Source of the DNA: Thermodesulfobacteriota bacterium
GTDB lineage: Bacteria > Desulfobacterota_D > UBA1144 > Nemesobacterales > CSP1-2
DNA: 57,355 nt
Direction of reading: 5' to 3'
Assembly (NCBI GenBank): GCA_036397855.1
Contig: DASWID010000024.1
Location: 1-57,355, forward strand
Shown here in pieces: positions 16,968 to 25,591 of the stretch. Position 1 is the stretch's first letter. Every line of letters begins with the position of its first letter. Under the pieces are notes generated by a model that did not search any database, was not told the origin of the DNA, and saw only the letters and a program-made list of their open reading frames with translations. Both the position numbers and the translations under genes were made by a program.

Positions 16968-17669
16968 GTGGCAAGAAGCGAATTGGGCACTAGAGAGTTC
17001 TTTGCTGAACTGGAGCTATGTCATTTTGAAAAGCTTGATTATTTACCGAGGGTTGTTAATTATAGCGCTTATTATGATATGACGTTATTGGAGGTGGGGT
17101 GCGGACTTGGGTTTGATTTAGGGCGTTTTGCCAGTGGTGGCGCATTTGTTACTGGAATTGATATAAGTGAAAAAACTATTGAGTTAGCGAGAAGGAATTT
17201 CAAAATTCATGGTATCGACGGTGGACTGTCACCAATGAATGGAGAGAATCTGCAATTCAGCAATTGCAGTTTAGATGTAGTGTATTCCCATGGAGTGCTA
17301 AGCTATACCAATGATGCGAAACAAATGATTAATGAAGTTCACCGAGTGTTCAAGCCCGGTGGCGAGGCAATCTTAATGATGCATCATCGAAATTCATGGC
17401 TTTTCTATCTTGCGGACTTATTCGGTTTTAAGTTAGAATGTGAGAATGCACCGGTTTTTAAGACTTATTCGATTGGGGAGATTAAGAAGATGCTGGTAAA
17501 TTTTTCTTTTGTAGAGACTCTCACCGCACGATTTCCTGTTAAGACGCGAGTACATAAAGGCATTATGGGAAGAGTGTATAATTATTTATTTGTGCTTGTG
17601 TTCAAACTCCTTCCAAAGTCAATGGTAAATTCAATCGGAGCGCATCTCATGGCACGGGCTAATAAGTAG
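16968..17669 (+). CDS. class I SAM methyltransferase (type A, copy 2)
   Basis: A 233-residue methyltransferase closely related to the one at 13216: motif I LLEVGCGLGFD, FVTGIDISEKT, PMNGENLQF and the end SIGAHLMARANK. The start used is a GTG. Upstream of it, the same frame continues to match the paralogue (NIHDVN against YITDIR) for about eight codons to a TAA at 16946-16948, so the N-terminal helix has been lost or replaced, with the break next to a glycosyltransferase scrap. It may start at an upstream non-canonical codon or be N-terminally shortened. Two bases separate its stop from the GlpD-like gene, so the two are co-translated units. Substrate unknown. Confidence 0.8.
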   Translation: MARSELGTREFFAELELCHFEKLDYLPRVVNYSAYYDMTLLEVGCGLGFDLGRFASGGAFVTGIDISEKTIELARRNFKIHGIDGGLSPMNGENLQFSNCSLDVVYSHGVLSYTNDAKQMINEVHRVFKPGGEAILMMHHRNSWLFYLADLFGFKLECENAPVFKTYSIGEIKKMLVNFSFVETLTARFPVKTRVHKGIMGRVYNYLFVLVFKLLPKSMVNSIGAHLMARANK

Positions 17670-17671
17670 AT

Positions 17672-19351
17672 ATGAAAAGGAATTTAATCAAATTGGCTTC
17701 AAATGAATACGATCTGCTTGTGATCGGAGGTGGTATTTATGGTTCCTGTGTCGCATGGGACGCTTCTTTAAGAGGCCTTTCAGTTGCTCTGGTGGAGAAA
17801 GGAGATTTTGGCCACGCAACCTCGTTTAACACACTTAGAATAATCCATGGCGGGTTTCGTTATCTACAATCCTTAGCTGTTTTGAAGGCACGTCAATCAT
17901 TCTATGAGCAGATGGTTTTCATGAGAATCGCACCCCATCTGCTTCATCCTCTTCCAGTGCTTGTCCCAGCCTACAGACACCTGATGCAGGGGAAAGAAGC
18001 ACTTTCATTTGCGTTAAAGATTTACGATAAATTAGTTTGCAGAGCTTCTCACGAAGAATATCAACCAAGAATACCTAGGGGTCGAACCGTGACGAGAGAA
18101 GAATGTCTCGAAGCTTTCCCTGATATTGAAACGAAGGGCCTTACCGGTGGTATCATTTTTTACGATTGCCAGATTCCTAACTCGGAGCGACTGATTATTT
18201 CAATTGTAAAATCTGCTGTGGAATATGGGGCCGATTTTGCAAATTACGTTGAGGTTCAGGGCTTTTTAAAAACTAAAAGTCGGATAGAGGGTGTAAAGGT
18301 AAAGGACCTAATTACGGGGGATGAATTTACAGTTCGGGCAAGGTTTATTGTAAATACGGCCGGACCCTGGCTCCAAAGAATTTTGGGACTTCTCGAAAGG
18401 AAGGATTTTCAAAATAATTGTCGGTGGCTTTCAAAGGCCTTCAATTTAGTTGTAAAGCGCAAATTTCACAATGATTTCGGACTAGGGATTTATTGCCAAG
18501 CCCAAAACCATAAGACTTCACAATTATTGGGCAAAAGATCACGTTATTTATTCATCACACCGTGGAATAATTATTCCTTGATTGGTACTGAGCATCTACC
18601 ATTTGAAGATAATCCGGATAACTTATCCATTACTGAAGATGAGATGACAAACTTTCTCAGGGAGATCAATGAAGCCTGTCCGCAGGCATCATTGGGATTA
18701 GAGGATGTGCGCTTTGTATATAAGGGATGCCTTCCCACTATTCCAACAAACAGAGGTTCGTTACATCTTGCCTCGAAATACCGGATATACGACCATGGAA
18801 GGGACCAGGGTTTAGAAAGGTTTCTATCGGTAAGTGGAGTAAAATTTACGGAAGCAAGACACGTTGCGGAGAAAGTGGTAGACCTTGTTTTCAGTAAGTT
18901 AAATAAGAAACCGCTAAGATCTCGTACATCGGTAACCCCTGTCTATGGCGGCAAGCTCCAGTGGTTTAACGAATTCTTAAAACAAGAGACTAGTCGTAAT
19001 CTCTATAAATTAGATACTATTGATATTGAAAGACTTATCTCAAATTATGGTTCAGCATATACCGAAGTACTCAAATATCTTGAGAATGGTGAGGAATCGG
19101 AATCACTACATTCCAGTGATTTAATTCGGAAGTCCGAGATTTTACATGCGATTCACGAAGAGATGGCTCAAAAGCTAGGCGATTTTGTTTTTCGTCGTAC
19201 TGATTTGGATATTGGCGACCAAATTAATTGTGAAGATATAACGACATGTGCCAAAATAATGGCTCAAGAGTTAAATTGGAGTAGCGGTAAAATCAAAGAA
19301 GAGGTAGGTGAAGTAACAACTGTATTGTCTTCATTAAACTTGAATGGATAA
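17672..19351 (+). CDS. GlpD-like FAD-dependent dehydrogenase (intact copy)
   Basis: A 559-residue flavoprotein of the glycerol-3-phosphate dehydrogenase/DAO family. The FAD-binding Rossmann motif VIGGGIYGSCVAWDA is at about 17-31, followed by ALVEKGDFGHATSF and IHGGFRYLQSL, which align with GlpD. The C-terminal DAO_C-like helical domain is present (EILHAIHEEMAQKLGDFVFRRTDL). GlpD oxidises sn-glycerol 3-phosphate to dihydroxyacetone phosphate at the membrane and passes electrons to quinone. No glpF or glpK is nearby; instead the gene sits among glycan enzymes, so it may act on a related polyol phosphate or supply a precursor (inference). Its stop overlaps the next gene by eight bases. A broken paralogue is at 22019. 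Confidence 0.87.
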   Translation: MKRNLIKLASNEYDLLVIGGGIYGSCVAWDASLRGLSVALVEKGDFGHATSFNTLRIIHGGFRYLQSLAVLKARQSFYEQMVFMRIAPHLLHPLPVLVPAYRHLMQGKEALSFALKIYDKLVCRASHEEYQPRIPRGRTVTREECLEAFPDIETKGLTGGIIFYDCQIPNSERLIISIVKSAVEYGADFANYVEVQGFLKTKSRIEGVKVKDLITGDEFTVRARFIVNTAGPWLQRILGLLERKDFQNNCRWLSKAFNLVVKRKFHNDFGLGIYCQAQNHKTSQLLGKRSRYLFITPWNNYSLIGTEHLPFEDNPDNLSITEDEMTNFLREINEACPQASLGLEDVRFVYKGCLPTIPTNRGSLHLASKYRIYDHGRDQGLERFLSVSGVKFTEARHVAEKVVDLVFSKLNKKPLRSRTSVTPVYGGKLQWFNEFLKQETSRNLYKLDTIDIERLISNYGSAYTEVLKYLENGEESESLHSSDLIRKSEILHAIHEEMAQKLGDFVFRRTDLDIGDQINCEDITTCAKIMAQELNWSSGKIKEEVGEVTTVLSSLNLNG

Positions 19352-20162
19352 ACCCCAAATATATCAACAGAAGGAATATGCTAAAGGATATGACGACGAT
19401 AGATATGGTGGAGAATTTGGCCAATATTTACACGATTTGGATCTTAACACATTCTTGTCTTTAATGGATTTGTCTTACATAAATGTTCTCGATGTAGGAG
19501 CCGGCACAGGAAAAATTTCAATTCCTCTTGCTGTACAATCTCGGCATGTTGTTGCAGTTGACTCATCAGAGGAAATGATCAAAATTCTAAGCATGAAGGC
19601 AAAAAAAGGTGATGTCCAATTAGAAACCATCATTTGCGATGCCCACCGCCTTTGTTTTGATGATAAAGCATTTGATTGCGCTGTTTCTTCACGTTTATCG
19701 ATGCATTTAGACGATTGGAGAAAAGCAATCTCAGAGCTTTGTAGGATTTCCGCAGTCGCTACAATAATAGATTTTCCGCCATGCTTAAGTTTTGCTGGTT
19801 TGAGTTCAGTCCTAAGAAATATAAAGTGCTTTTTTATTCCAACTATTCAAACTTACAAGACTTTCTATATAAAAGACGTGGTTGATCAATTTCATAAACA
19901 TGATTTTGGGATCGAAGTTTCTTTTTTAGCAATGGGATGGATACGATGCGTACTTATCTTGATTTCTATGATTCCTATCTCCATTGCTGGGCTTGGAATA
20001 AGAGAGGGTTCCCTCATTCTGTTGTTAAGATCATTTGGCACCATTGATGAAGAAGGATTAGCATTTTCGCTATTGGTCTTTGCCGTAAGTGTTGTTTTGG
20101 TGGGGCTGATCGGGAGCTTGATAGGAGGAAAGAATTTATTTCGATCAAAATTTAGCCGATAG
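19344..20162 (+). CDS. fusion of a methyltransferase N-terminus to a membrane-protein tail
   Basis: The first ~188 residues match the SAM methyltransferase at 23509 (LDVGAGTGKISIPL motif I; DRYGGEFGQYLHDL). After HKHDF, at about 19905-19910, the sequence switches to SFLAMGWIRCVLI and continues as the C-terminal ~80 residues of the LPG-synthase-like protein at 25592 (SFFAMGWIRCAVV). In the second copy these two are separate genes with a phosphodiesterase gene in between. The simplest reading is a deletion that removed the phosphodiesterase gene and most of the membrane protein and joined the remains in frame. The methyltransferase part lacks its C-terminal region; activity is doubtful. The start overlaps the GlpD-like stop. 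Confidence 0.8.
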   Translation: MDKPQIYQQKEYAKGYDDDRYGGEFGQYLHDLDLNTFLSLMDLSYINVLDVGAGTGKISIPLAVQSRHVVAVDSSEEMIKILSMKAKKGDVQLETIICDAHRLCFDDKAFDCAVSSRLSMHLDDWRKAISELCRISAVATIIDFPPCLSFAGLSSVLRNIKCFFIPTIQTYKTFYIKDVVDQFHKHDFGIEVSFLAMGWIRCVLILISMIPISIAGLGIREGSLILLLRSFGTIDEEGLAFSLLVFAVSVVLVGLIGSLIGGKNLFRSKFSR

Positions 20163-20209
20163 TTTTTAAAACTTGGTTTTAGCCCAACAGTGGAATGTGA
20201 GGTTATGAT

Positions 20210-21991
20210 ATGTCAGCTATCTACGGATTAGTTGGTGAAGTAGATAAAGTTCTGTTGAGTTCAATGGGGGATCGACTACTACATCGAGGTAGGATTAGGT
20301 CTGAATGCGCACCTAAACATGATGTCATGTTAGGAGAGTATATCGGCGGAGATGATGAGACTCCGCTAGTCAATGAAAGAATTACATTGGTTGCGGATGC
20401 GGAGATATATAATGTTGATGAACTAAGGGAAAGATTAGTGTCTCGTGGTCGTAAGTTTGAAACCGAAAGAGATGAAGAAGTAGTACTACATGGCTATTTA
20501 GAATTCGGACCGACTATATTCAGGTACATTAATGGTGATTTTGCAATTGCACTCTGGGATTCTGATCGCTCACTATTATTATTAGCAAGAGACGCAGTTG
20601 GTTCTAAACCTCTATATTTCTGGCATGGAAAAGGACGCTTCGCTTTTTCATCAGAATATAAGGGCTTGCTAGCGCTACCAGATATTCCTGCTTTGGTAGA
20701 TCTCAATGTCTTGCAATACTTACAAAATTCAAAATACATTCCACATAATCGGGCGCTAATCAAAAATATCTGTTCTGTTCCTTCTGGACATTATCTTGAA
20801 TTTATCGAAGGAAACTATAGAAAGAGCCGTTACTGGGATCTCGGTGTTAACGTAAAGAACTTATCTATTAATGAACATGCTCGAATACTACGCGATAATT
20901 TTTTAAATGCTGTTAAGAGAAGAGTTTTTGATTTGTCTAGTGTTGGTGTTCTACTAAGCGGAGGCATAGATTCTTCATCAATTGCTTCAGCTATACGTTA
21001 TGTACGGCCTGAAATTCCTCTGCACACCTTTACCTGCGGGTATGGATCAAAAGATCCAGAAGTCTTAACGTCCGAAATTCTTGCAGGGGCAGTACAGTCG
21101 TCCCACCATTCTCTGATGGCAGATCCCGAAGATATACCAAGACTCTTGCCTCATATTGTATGGCACCTTGAAGATCCAATTGGTAGTAGTGAGAATCTAT
21201 TGACCTTTAAGGCATCTATGTATGCCGCCAAACATGTTGATGTTGTTTGCAATGGTTTTGGAGCTGACAGTCTTTTCGGAGGAATGCCTAGGTACAAAAT
21301 CATCAAGTTGATTCAGTGGTTCCCTTGGCTGAGAACTCCTTTGGAAGAATTTTACAACTATACTCAATATAGCTCGATTCCTTCTAGCATGATTGGTCGG
21401 GCCTTAAAAATTGCTTATTATCGAGGTTCGGATTCGTCTCCACCTTCAATAAATGGATTATCTACACCCTTGTCAGTTGAGCAACTACCGAAAGCTAAGC
21501 ACGAATTATTGAACCACGTTTTAATAGAGGTGGTAAAAAATGATCTGTCTAAAGCCTTTCCTAAGGCGGATAGGTTGTGTGTAGCACATGGATTGAGAAT
21601 TCGACACCCATTTACGGATCTTAATTTAATAGAACATGCCTTTACGATTTCAGATCGTTATAAGATTCGTTATTGGCGAGAAAAGCATATATTGCGAGAG
21701 GCTTTGAAGGATTTATTACCCAAAGAGGTACTAAATCGACCAAAATTCCCCCAGGCCATGAAAAGCGATCTCCTCCTAAGCGATGTACTAGAGGAATTAT
21801 CCTGTCAAGTTCTTTCACCCGAATCAGTGCGATCTCGTGGTTTTTTCAGTATCTATGATATTGAGCGGATGAGAAAGCGTTTTTCAAATAAACCATACAC
21901 CAAAGAACAATCGATGCGGCTGTGGACTGCGATTATGACAGAGCTTTGGGCGCAAGTTTTTTTAGATCATAGAGGAGAACCGATCAATTAA
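20210..21991 (+). CDS. asparagine synthetase-like amide ligase lacking the catalytic cysteine
   Basis: The 593-residue protein has the two-domain AsnB layout: an N-terminal class-II glutamine amidotransferase-like domain (about 1-200, with LLHRG, AEIYN and RDAVGSKPLYF) and a C-terminal ATP-pyrophosphatase domain with SGGIDSSS at about 248-255. Family members begin M-C-G, and the cysteine is the glutaminase nucleophile after Met removal. Here the start is MSAIYG, so it is absent, and HRGPD reads HRGRI. The ligase motif is intact. Such proteins may use free ammonia, another amine or an internal nucleophile, as in beta-lactam synthetase. In glycan clusters AsnB homologues amidate sugar acids. 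Forty-seven bases separate it from the fusion gene. Confidence 0.85.
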   Translation: MSAIYGLVGEVDKVLLSSMGDRLLHRGRIRSECAPKHDVMLGEYIGGDDETPLVNERITLVADAEIYNVDELRERLVSRGRKFETERDEEVVLHGYLEFGPTIFRYINGDFAIALWDSDRSLLLLARDAVGSKPLYFWHGKGRFAFSSEYKGLLALPDIPALVDLNVLQYLQNSKYIPHNRALIKNICSVPSGHYLEFIEGNYRKSRYWDLGVNVKNLSINEHARILRDNFLNAVKRRVFDLSSVGVLLSGGIDSSSIASAIRYVRPEIPLHTFTCGYGSKDPEVLTSEILAGAVQSSHHSLMADPEDIPRLLPHIVWHLEDPIGSSENLLTFKASMYAAKHVDVVCNGFGADSLFGGMPRYKIIKLIQWFPWLRTPLEEFYNYTQYSSIPSSMIGRALKIAYYRGSDSSPPSINGLSTPLSVEQLPKAKHELLNHVLIEVVKNDLSKAFPKADRLCVAHGLRIRHPFTDLNLIEHAFTISDRYKIRYWREKHILREALKDLLPKEVLNRPKFPQAMKSDLLLSDVLEELSCQVLSPESVRSRGFFSIYDIERMRKRFSNKPYTKEQSMRLWTAIMTELWAQVFLDHRGEPIN

Positions 21992-22018
21992 TTAAGGTTT
22001 TACGAATAATAGGGAAGT

Positions 22019-23516
22019 TGGCGGGTTTCGCTATCTACAATCATTAGATATTCTGAAGTTACGTCAATCATTCAGGGAACAGATGGTTTTAATGAAAATT
22101 GCAGCACATCTTGTTCATCCTCTTCCAGTTTTTATCCCAGCCTATGGACATTTTATACACGGAAAAGAGATACTTTCGCTAGGATTTAAGGTGCATGATC
22201 ATCTAGTTTGCGGAGTTCCGCATGATGACGATGAACCGAAAATACCTCGGGGTGGTACTGTGTCGAGAGAAGAATGTCTCCAAACTTTTCCTGATATAGA
22301 GAGAAAACGTCTTAGTGGTGGTATCATTTCTTACGATTGCCAGCTTTCCGATTCGGAGCGGTTTATTATTTCGCTTGCCCAATCGGCTGCCAAACAAGGC
22401 GCCGATGTGGCGAATAATCTCGAGGTAATAGGTTTTATAAAAAATAAAAATCGTATTCGGGGTGCAAGGATAAAGGACATCCTTACCGGAGACGAATTTG
22501 ATTTTCGAGCAAGTTTTGTTGTCAGTACATGCGGACCCTGGCTTCAAAGTATTCTGGGACTTATTGAACAATCTCCGGAGAAGCGTTACGGGTTTTCAAA
22601 GGCCTTCGACTTAGTCGTGAAGCACAAATTTCTCAACGATATCGCAATAGGTATTCGTACCCAGATCAAGAACTATAAGACTTCAGAATTGTTGGGTAGA
22701 AGATCACGCTATCTATGTATTACTCCTTGGAAGAATTATTCCTTGATCGGGACTGAGCATCTGCCATTTGAAGATAATCCGGATAATTTATCCATTCCTG
22801 AACATGAGATTACAAACTTTCTAAGGAAGATCAGTGAAGCCTATCCGCAGGCATCGTTGGGATTAGAGGATGTACGCTTTGTGTATTAGGGATGCCTTCC
22901 AACTATTGCCGCCAAAAGAGGTTCGTTACATCTTGCCTCGAAATTCTGTATATACTACCATGGAAGGGACAAGGGTTTAGAAAGATTTCTATCGGTAAGT
23001 GGCGTAAAATTTACCGAAGCAAGACACGTTGCGGAGTAAGTTGTCGATCTTGTTTTTGCTAAGTTAAATAGGAAATTACCAAATTCTCATTCCTCAGCGA
23101 CCGCGGTATACGGGGGAGACATGGAGTGTTTCAATGATTGTATTTTGGGTGAGATTCGTAGGAAGATCTTTGGATCAAGTCCGATCGACGTGCAGAGACT
23201 TATCTCAAGCTATGGCTCCATTTATGCTGATGTTCTTGAGGGCATTGATAAACCGAGACAGTTGGGCTTTGAAAATACCAGTGAATTATTAAAGAAGGCA
23301 AAAATTTTGCATGCAATTCGTGAAGAGATGGCTCATAATCTAAGCGATGTCCTATTTCGCCGCACTGAGTTGGGTATTGACGGCCAAATTAATTGTAAAG
23401 ATATAATGACACGTGCCGAAATAATGGCGCAAGAGTTAAATTGGAGTAGCGGTAAAATCAAAGAACAGGTAGGAGAAGTAACAACAGTATTATCTTCATT
23501 AACTTTGAATGGATAA
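22019..23516 (+). pseudogene. decayed second copy of the GlpD-like gene
   Basis: The sequence follows the intact GlpD-like gene from GGFRYLQSL to the end, but roughly the first 55 codons, including the FAD-binding GGGIYGS motif, are missing. Two in-frame stops are visible: AAG of the intact copy has become TAG at 22887-22889 (VRFVY then stop), and AAA has become TAA at 23036-23038. The last third is still open (from about 23039) and ends with the same LSSL-LNG tail overlapping the next methyltransferase start by eight bases. The 5' break lies just after the AsnB-like gene, marking the junction of the old duplication. Nucleotide similarity to copy 1 remains high. Confidence 0.88.
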
Positions 23517-24237
23517 GCCCGATATATATCAGCAAGAGGATTACGCTCAAGATTATGACGAAGACAGATACGGTGGAGCATTTGGTCAATACTTACACGA
23601 TTTGGAGCTTAATACATTCTTGTCTTTAATAGATTTGTCTTACATAAATGTTCTCGATGTAGGAGCCGGCACAGGAAAACTTTCAATTCCTCTTACTATA
23701 CAATCCCGTCATGTCGTTGCAGTTGACTCTTCAGAAGAAATGATCAAAATTCTAAGAATCAAGGCGAAAAAACGTGATGTTGAATTAAAAACCATTATTT
23801 GCGATGCTAATCGCCTTTGCTTCAATGAAAAAGCGTTTGATTGCGTTGTTTCTTCACGTTTATTGATGCATTTAAAAGATTGGAGAGAAGCGATCGCAGA
23901 GCTTTGTAGAATTTCCAGGGGTGCTGCAATAATAGATTTCCCCCCATGCTTAAGCTTTGCTGGTTTGGGTTCGCTCTTAAGAAAGTTAAAACGCTTTCTT
24001 ATTCCAGATACTCAAACTTACAAGGCTTTTATTATAAGAGACGTGATTGATGAGTTTCATAAACATGATTTTGAACTGGTTGTCATAGAAAGACAATTTT
24101 TTCTACCGTATGCCTTTCACCGGTGGCTTAACCTACCCTGGCTTTCTGCTAAGATCGAGAAATTGTTTATGAGATTTGGTCTTGTGAAGCTGATTGGAGC
24201 ACCCGTTATACTGAAAGCAATAAGGAAAAATAAATAA
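23509..24237 (+). CDS. class I SAM methyltransferase (type B, intact)
   Basis: A 242-residue Rossmann methyltransferase with motif I VLDVGAGTGKLSI (about 46-58), HVVAVDSSEEM as the acidic strand-two end, and FDCVVSSRLLMHLKDW as motif IV region. Its C-terminal segment (ERQFFLPYAFHRWLNLPW) is what the copy at 19344 has lost. It begins with an ATG overlapping the remains of the GlpD-like gene and is followed 66 bases on by the phosphodiesterase-like gene. The substrate is unknown; related UbiE/COQ5-shaped proteins in glycan loci methylate sugars or lipid carriers. That the GlpD, methyltransferase, phosphodiesterase and membrane protein genes were duplicated together suggests they act in one pathway. 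Confidence 0.87.
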   Translation: MDKPDIYQQEDYAQDYDEDRYGGAFGQYLHDLELNTFLSLIDLSYINVLDVGAGTGKLSIPLTIQSRHVVAVDSSEEMIKILRIKAKKRDVELKTIICDANRLCFNEKAFDCVVSSRLLMHLKDWREAIAELCRISRGAAIIDFPPCLSFAGLGSLLRKLKRFLIPDTQTYKAFIIRDVIDEFHKHDFELVVIERQFFLPYAFHRWLNLPWLSAKIEKLFMRFGLVKLIGAPVILKAIRKNK

Positions 24238-24303
24238 GGAAATTGGATACGATGGAGATGCAGTTTTCGAAAAGGAAGAGAGCGGAAGAACTGTGGAGAT
24301 TTT

Positions 24304-25533
24304 ATGAGTAATAAATTATTCGATCGATTTATGATATGTCACATAAGTGCTCTTGATTCTAGGAGAATCAATAAAAAGCATACCCCTTTCTTGGCGGATT
24401 CGTTCAATGGATATCCGTCGGTGACAATAGAGACGATTCCTGAGGTTGACTTGGATCCAACCATTATGACTGGCGTATATCCACATACGCATAAAATGTG
24501 GCAGGTCCGCTTAAAGGATGCGTCGGGGCCTGGCTTCGGGCCGACATTAACAGACGGGGTACCTGAAGTATTAACGTCCACATTTCAATGCCTCGTCCAC
24601 CTTTTCACCGGTTCATTTGATTTGGCTGGTGTTCCCAGTTGGCGGCGTAGGCGATTTGAAATAAGTAAAACAAGGTTCATGAAGAGGAGTGTAAGGGGGT
24701 TTCTGAGGCTAAATGGAATAGACACATATCTTAATGTAGTTGGTGAGAAAGACTGCAGCTTTATATATAATGAGAGGTTCGATGAATTATTTTCGGTATT
24801 GACAAGTCTTTCTCCTTTGAAGCACAAGCTCCAATTAGTGCAGATACATTCCTTAGACACCTTGCAACATTGGAATTTGGATAATCCGAATTACATTCAG
24901 ACTTCCTATGGGGAGATTGATCGCTTTGTCAAAGAGCTTCATAATCAGTGCAGGAAGAATGGTATCACTCTTATGGTCTTATCCGATCATGGTCAGGAAC
25001 CCGTTAAACGTAGCATTAATATACTCAAATTATTGAGAAAAATGGGGATACCTAAGCATGAGTATACCTATTATATCGAGGCTCCTAAGGCGAGGTTCTG
25101 GTTTCATTCGGATCGTGCTCGTGAGACTATTCTTGAGAAGCTCTCGTCTATACAGAATTCTACGCTTTTATCATATCGGGACCTCCATAAATATAATGTC
25201 AGATTCGAGGAGGAGAGTTTTGGCGAATACTATCTCATTGCAGAGCCCGGTTATATCTATTTCCCAAATGATTTTTACCATCCCTTGGCAAATATATTTT
25301 TAGGAGTTACAGACAGGCAACAACGAAGCCGTCTCTCTAGCCCGCAATATCGTGGCTACCATGGTTACCTGCCACATAATGAGTCTGAAAAAGGGTTCAT
25401 GATTCTTTTGGATGACTGTTATAAAGCCTCGAAAAAAGCGGTGAAGATTATAGATGTCGCGCCAACTGTGTTACGGTTGCTGGGATACGAAAAGCCGGAT
25501 TATATGATAGGTAATTGTGTGTTTTATATTTAA
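24304..25533 (+). CDS. alkaline-phosphatase-superfamily phosphodiesterase-like protein, paralogue
   Basis: The 409-residue protein is a clear paralogue of the one at 2976 (shared AKARFWF/MARFWF, GYIFFPNDF/GYIYFPNDF, PxANIFLG). The nucleophile block is DPTIMTGVYPHTHK, then SLDTLQHWN with an intact DxxxH, LSDHGQE and YHGYLP. The first metal aspartate is not kept: CFIDGFD of the paralogue reads CHISALD here. So this copy lost one ligand while the other copy lost the histidine of DxxxH. Enzymes of this superfamily cleave or transfer phosphodiesters; a partly altered metal site suggests a changed reaction or a binding role. It sits between methyltransferase and LPG-synthase-like genes, spacing 66 and 58 bases. 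Confidence 0.75.
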   Translation: MSNKLFDRFMICHISALDSRRINKKHTPFLADSFNGYPSVTIETIPEVDLDPTIMTGVYPHTHKMWQVRLKDASGPGFGPTLTDGVPEVLTSTFQCLVHLFTGSFDLAGVPSWRRRRFEISKTRFMKRSVRGFLRLNGIDTYLNVVGEKDCSFIYNERFDELFSVLTSLSPLKHKLQLVQIHSLDTLQHWNLDNPNYIQTSYGEIDRFVKELHNQCRKNGITLMVLSDHGQEPVKRSINILKLLRKMGIPKHEYTYYIEAPKARFWFHSDRARETILEKLSSIQNSTLLSYRDLHKYNVRFEEESFGEYYLIAEPGYIYFPNDFYHPLANIFLGVTDRQQRSRLSSPQYRGYHGYLPHNESEKGFMILLDDCYKASKKAVKIIDVAPTVLRLLGYEKPDYMIGNCVFYI

Positions 25534-25591
25534 CTTCACCAGTCTAGATCTTGCTCATTCTTCCGTCGTAGAAGGACTATAATTTATCTAT

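Noticed and set aside
17672-19351. Calling the intact flavoprotein glpD
   Set aside because: The fold matches GlpD but the glycan context and missing glpF/glpK make the physiological substrate uncertain, so no symbol was given.
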